Below, in pieces: positions 4,960 through 6,601 of a DNA stretch of 6,601 nucleotides (positions within the stretch are counted from its first letter, which is position 1; every line of letters begins with the position of its first letter). The notes beneath the pieces are model-generated. The model was not told the origin of the DNA. It saw nothing but the letters and a program-made list of their open reading frames with translations, and ran no database searches. Made by a program: the position numbers and the translations under genes. The DNA is from Candidatus Portnoybacteria bacterium CG02_land_8_20_14_3_00_45_8 (GTDB taxonomy: Bacteria > Patescibacteriota > Minisyncoccia > Portnoybacterales > GWB1-42-6): positions 1-6,601 of the forward strand of contig PEUE01000062.1 of assembly GCA_002780785.1 (NCBI GenBank), in the 5' to 3' direction.

Positions 4960-6225
4960 ATGTCTCAAAAATTTATCATTAACGGCGGCCGGCCCATTGA
5001 GGGGGCCATTAAGGTTAAGGGTGCTAAAAATGCGGCCTTGAAGGTTTTCCCTTTGGCGCTGATGACCAGCGAGCCGATTGGAATTTCCAATATGCCCGAA
5101 ATAGAAGATTGTTATCGGGCCGAGGAAATGCTGGTCGCGTTGGGTCATGAGGTTAGCCGAAGCGGCAAAGGGGTGGTAGAAATCAGTTATAAAAGTCGGA
5201 CTTGCGTTAATTTGCCGCCGGGTTTGGTGAATAAATTCCGGGCTTCAATTATGTTTGTCGGTCCGCTGCTGGCAACTTGCGGCGAGGTTTGTTTTCCTCA
5301 TCCGGGCGGTTGCGTTATTGGCGCCGGAACCAGGCCCATTGATATGTTTTTGGATGGTTTTGTCAAAATGGGCGCCAAGGTTGAGGTATTAGAGAATAGT
5401 TATCGTCTGTCTGCCAAAAAACTAAAAGGCGCGACCATTTTTTTCCCTAAGATTACCGTTACCGGCACGGAAAGCTTAATGACGACCGCCTGTCTGGCTG
5501 AAGGCATAACCATTCTTAAAAACTGCGCGATGGAACCGGAAATTCCGGCCTTAGCCGAATTTTTAAACACGATGGGGGCTAAGATTGCGGGAGCTGGCAC
5601 GCCGGTTATAAAAATTGAAGGAGTCAAAAAATTACGCGGCGGCAATTATATGTTAATTCCCGATCGCATAGAAACCGGCACTTTTGCCATTTTGGCAGCG
5701 GTTGCTAACAGCGGTGAGGTGCTGATTGAAAATTGCAATCCTGGGCATCTCGAAGCGCTTTGGGCGCTGTTTGATAAAATCGGCGTCAATTATAAGCTGG
5801 GCCAAAACAGCGTTAAAATCTCGCCAACTAAAAAGATTTTACCCAGTAATATTGTAACACATGAATACCCCGGCTTTGCCACGGACCTTCAGTCGCCCTA
5901 CACGGTGTTGATGACCCAGGCGCACGGCTTGAGTTTAATTCACGAAACGATTCATGACCGGCGATTGCTTTTTACCGATATGTTAACGCAGATGGGTGCC
6001 AATATTATTATGGCCGATCCGCACCGGGTGGTGGTCAGTGGGCCGAGCAAACTTTATGCCCGAAAGCTCATCAGTCCCGATTTGCGGGCAGGCATCGCTT
6101 TGGTAATCGCGGCTTTAATTGCTGAGGGCTCAACCGAGATAGATAATATTTATCAGATTGAGCGCGGCTATGAGGACTTAGTGGAAAGATTGACGGGTTT
6201 GGGCGCGGATATAAAAAAAGTGTAA
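4960..6225 (+). CDS. murA: UDP-N-acetylglucosamine 1-carboxyvinyltransferase (MurA)
   Basis: MurA transfers enolpyruvate from phosphoenolpyruvate to UDP-GlcNAc in the cytoplasm, the first committed step of peptidoglycan synthesis and the fosfomycin target. The 421 residues match the family (419 in E. coli) and cover the whole two-domain EPSP-synthase-like fold. Visible landmarks are VKGAKNAAL with K23-N24 (E. coli K22-N23), RASIMFVGPLLA at about 94, the loop Cys C118 in PGGC (E. coli C115), YPGFATDLQSPY with D309 (E. coli D305), R335, R376 and R402 in IERGYEDL (E. coli R331, R371, R397). The catalytic Cys is present, so fosfomycin sensitivity is expected at this residue. The segment C118-VIGAGT-R125 is two residues longer than E. 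coli C115-TIGA-R120. The ATG at 4960 has a Shine-Dalgarno-like AGAGGA close by. The TAA stop at 6223 is inside the first unit of the downstream repeat. Confidence 0.96.
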   Translation: MSQKFIINGGRPIEGAIKVKGAKNAALKVFPLALMTSEPIGISNMPEIEDCYRAEEMLVALGHEVSRSGKGVVEISYKSRTCVNLPPGLVNKFRASIMFVGPLLATCGEVCFPHPGGCVIGAGTRPIDMFLDGFVKMGAKVEVLENSYRLSAKKLKGATIFFPKITVTGTESLMTTACLAEGITILKNCAMEPEIPALAEFLNTMGAKIAGAGTPVIKIEGVKKLRGGNYMLIPDRIETGTFAILAAVANSGEVLIENCNPGHLEALWALFDKIGVNYKLGQNSVKISPTKKILPSNIVTHEYPGFATDLQSPYTVLMTQAHGLSLIHETIHDRRLLFTDMLTQMGANIIMADPHRVVVSGPSKLYARKLISPDLRAGIALVIAALIAEGSTEIDNIYQIERGYEDLVERLTGLGADIKKV

Positions 6226-6367
6226 AATGTAAATCTCAAAGTGTAAAATTTTGGTATCCCCGCAGGGCGGGGATGAATTAATAAATTTTTAATTTTACAT
6301 TGTTCCGACTTTGTCGAGAATGCTTGATAAAATCGGCATCATTTTTCATTTTGATTTTTACATTTTA
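6221..6367 (+). repeat. Period-7 inverted-repeat array between murA and mreB
   Basis: Left units of 7 nt start at 6221, 6228, 6235 and 6242 (TGTAAAA, TGTAAAT, a diverged copy, TGTAAAA); the first contains the murA stop codon. Right units start at 6340, 6347, 6354 and 6361, of CATTTTT/CATTTTA type. Bases 6223-6243 pair with 6347-6367 at 18 of 21 positions plus one G-U. TGTAAAATT (6242-6250) can instead pair with AATTTTACA (6291-6299). AAAGTGTAAAAT occurs twice, at 6217-6228 and 6238-6249, 21 nt (three units) apart. Function is unknown. Confidence 0.75.
6256..6290 (+). terminator. GC-rich hairpin after murA, possible weak terminator
   Basis: ATCCCCGC (6256-6263) pairs perfectly with GCGGGGAT (6267-6274) around a 3-nt loop, the most GC-rich stem in the window. 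The nearest T-run (6286-6290) begins 11 nt after the stem, too far for a textbook intrinsic terminator. It may still pause or partly terminate transcription between murA and mreB, or simply cap the larger inverted repeat around it. Confidence 0.4.
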
Positions 6368-6368
6368 A

Positions 6369-6601
<233 letters not shown>

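Noticed and set aside
5400..5645. Minus-strand frame opposite murA
   Set aside because: It is fully covered by murA, whose active-site motifs are in frame on the plus strand.

Overview
The window looks like chromosomal DNA from a Patescibacteria (Candidate Phyla Radiation) bacterium, most likely a Parcubacteria-type lineage. This rests on gene content and protein style only: a compact ribosomal cluster in the order rpsK-rpsD-rpoA-rplQ-rplM-rpsI, a PEGA-domain membrane protein of the kind common in these genomes, few Shine-Dalgarno sites, lysine-rich ribosomal-protein tails, and spacers built of short periodic words. No taxonomic search was possible. All eight visible stop codons are TAA, and no gene needs a reassigned TGA.

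Region 1 (1-3532, + strand) is the tail of the alpha-type ribosomal operon: S11 (5' end cut by the window edge), S4, RNA polymerase alpha, L17, L13 and S9. The last four genes are tightly packed (gaps of 4, 29 and 9 nt) and look co-transcribed. The S11-S4 and S4-RpoA gaps are longer and are filled by periodic inverted-repeat arrays. A strong hairpin, able to terminate in both directions, follows S9.

Region 2 (3533-3818) is a 286-bp gap between convergent genes. It holds that terminator and, further on, a 40-nt near-perfect palindrome that overlaps a TTGACA/TATAGC promoter-like pair. No gene is visible in it.

Region 3 (3819-4862, - strand) encodes a membrane-anchored PEGA-domain protein with a C-terminal half that looks like a beta-propeller. 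It is transcribed divergently from murA across a 97-bp spacer, and its best -10 element is so close to the ATG that the transcript may be leaderless.

Region 4 (4960-6601, + strand) is a cell-envelope pair: a complete murA (first committed step of peptidoglycan synthesis) and the 5' end of mreB (actin-like rod-shape protein), cut by the window edge. The 152-bp spacer between them carries the third periodic inverted-repeat array plus a small GC-rich hairpin.

The most unusual signal is shared by the three long co-directional spacers (424-513, 1144-1260, 6221-6367). Each has an A-rich left arm made of short words repeating every 7 or 8 bp, and a T-rich right arm made of the complementary word at the same period, so the arms can fold together. 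Two of the three arrays begin exactly on the stop codon of the upstream gene, and one runs through a potential start codon of rpoA.
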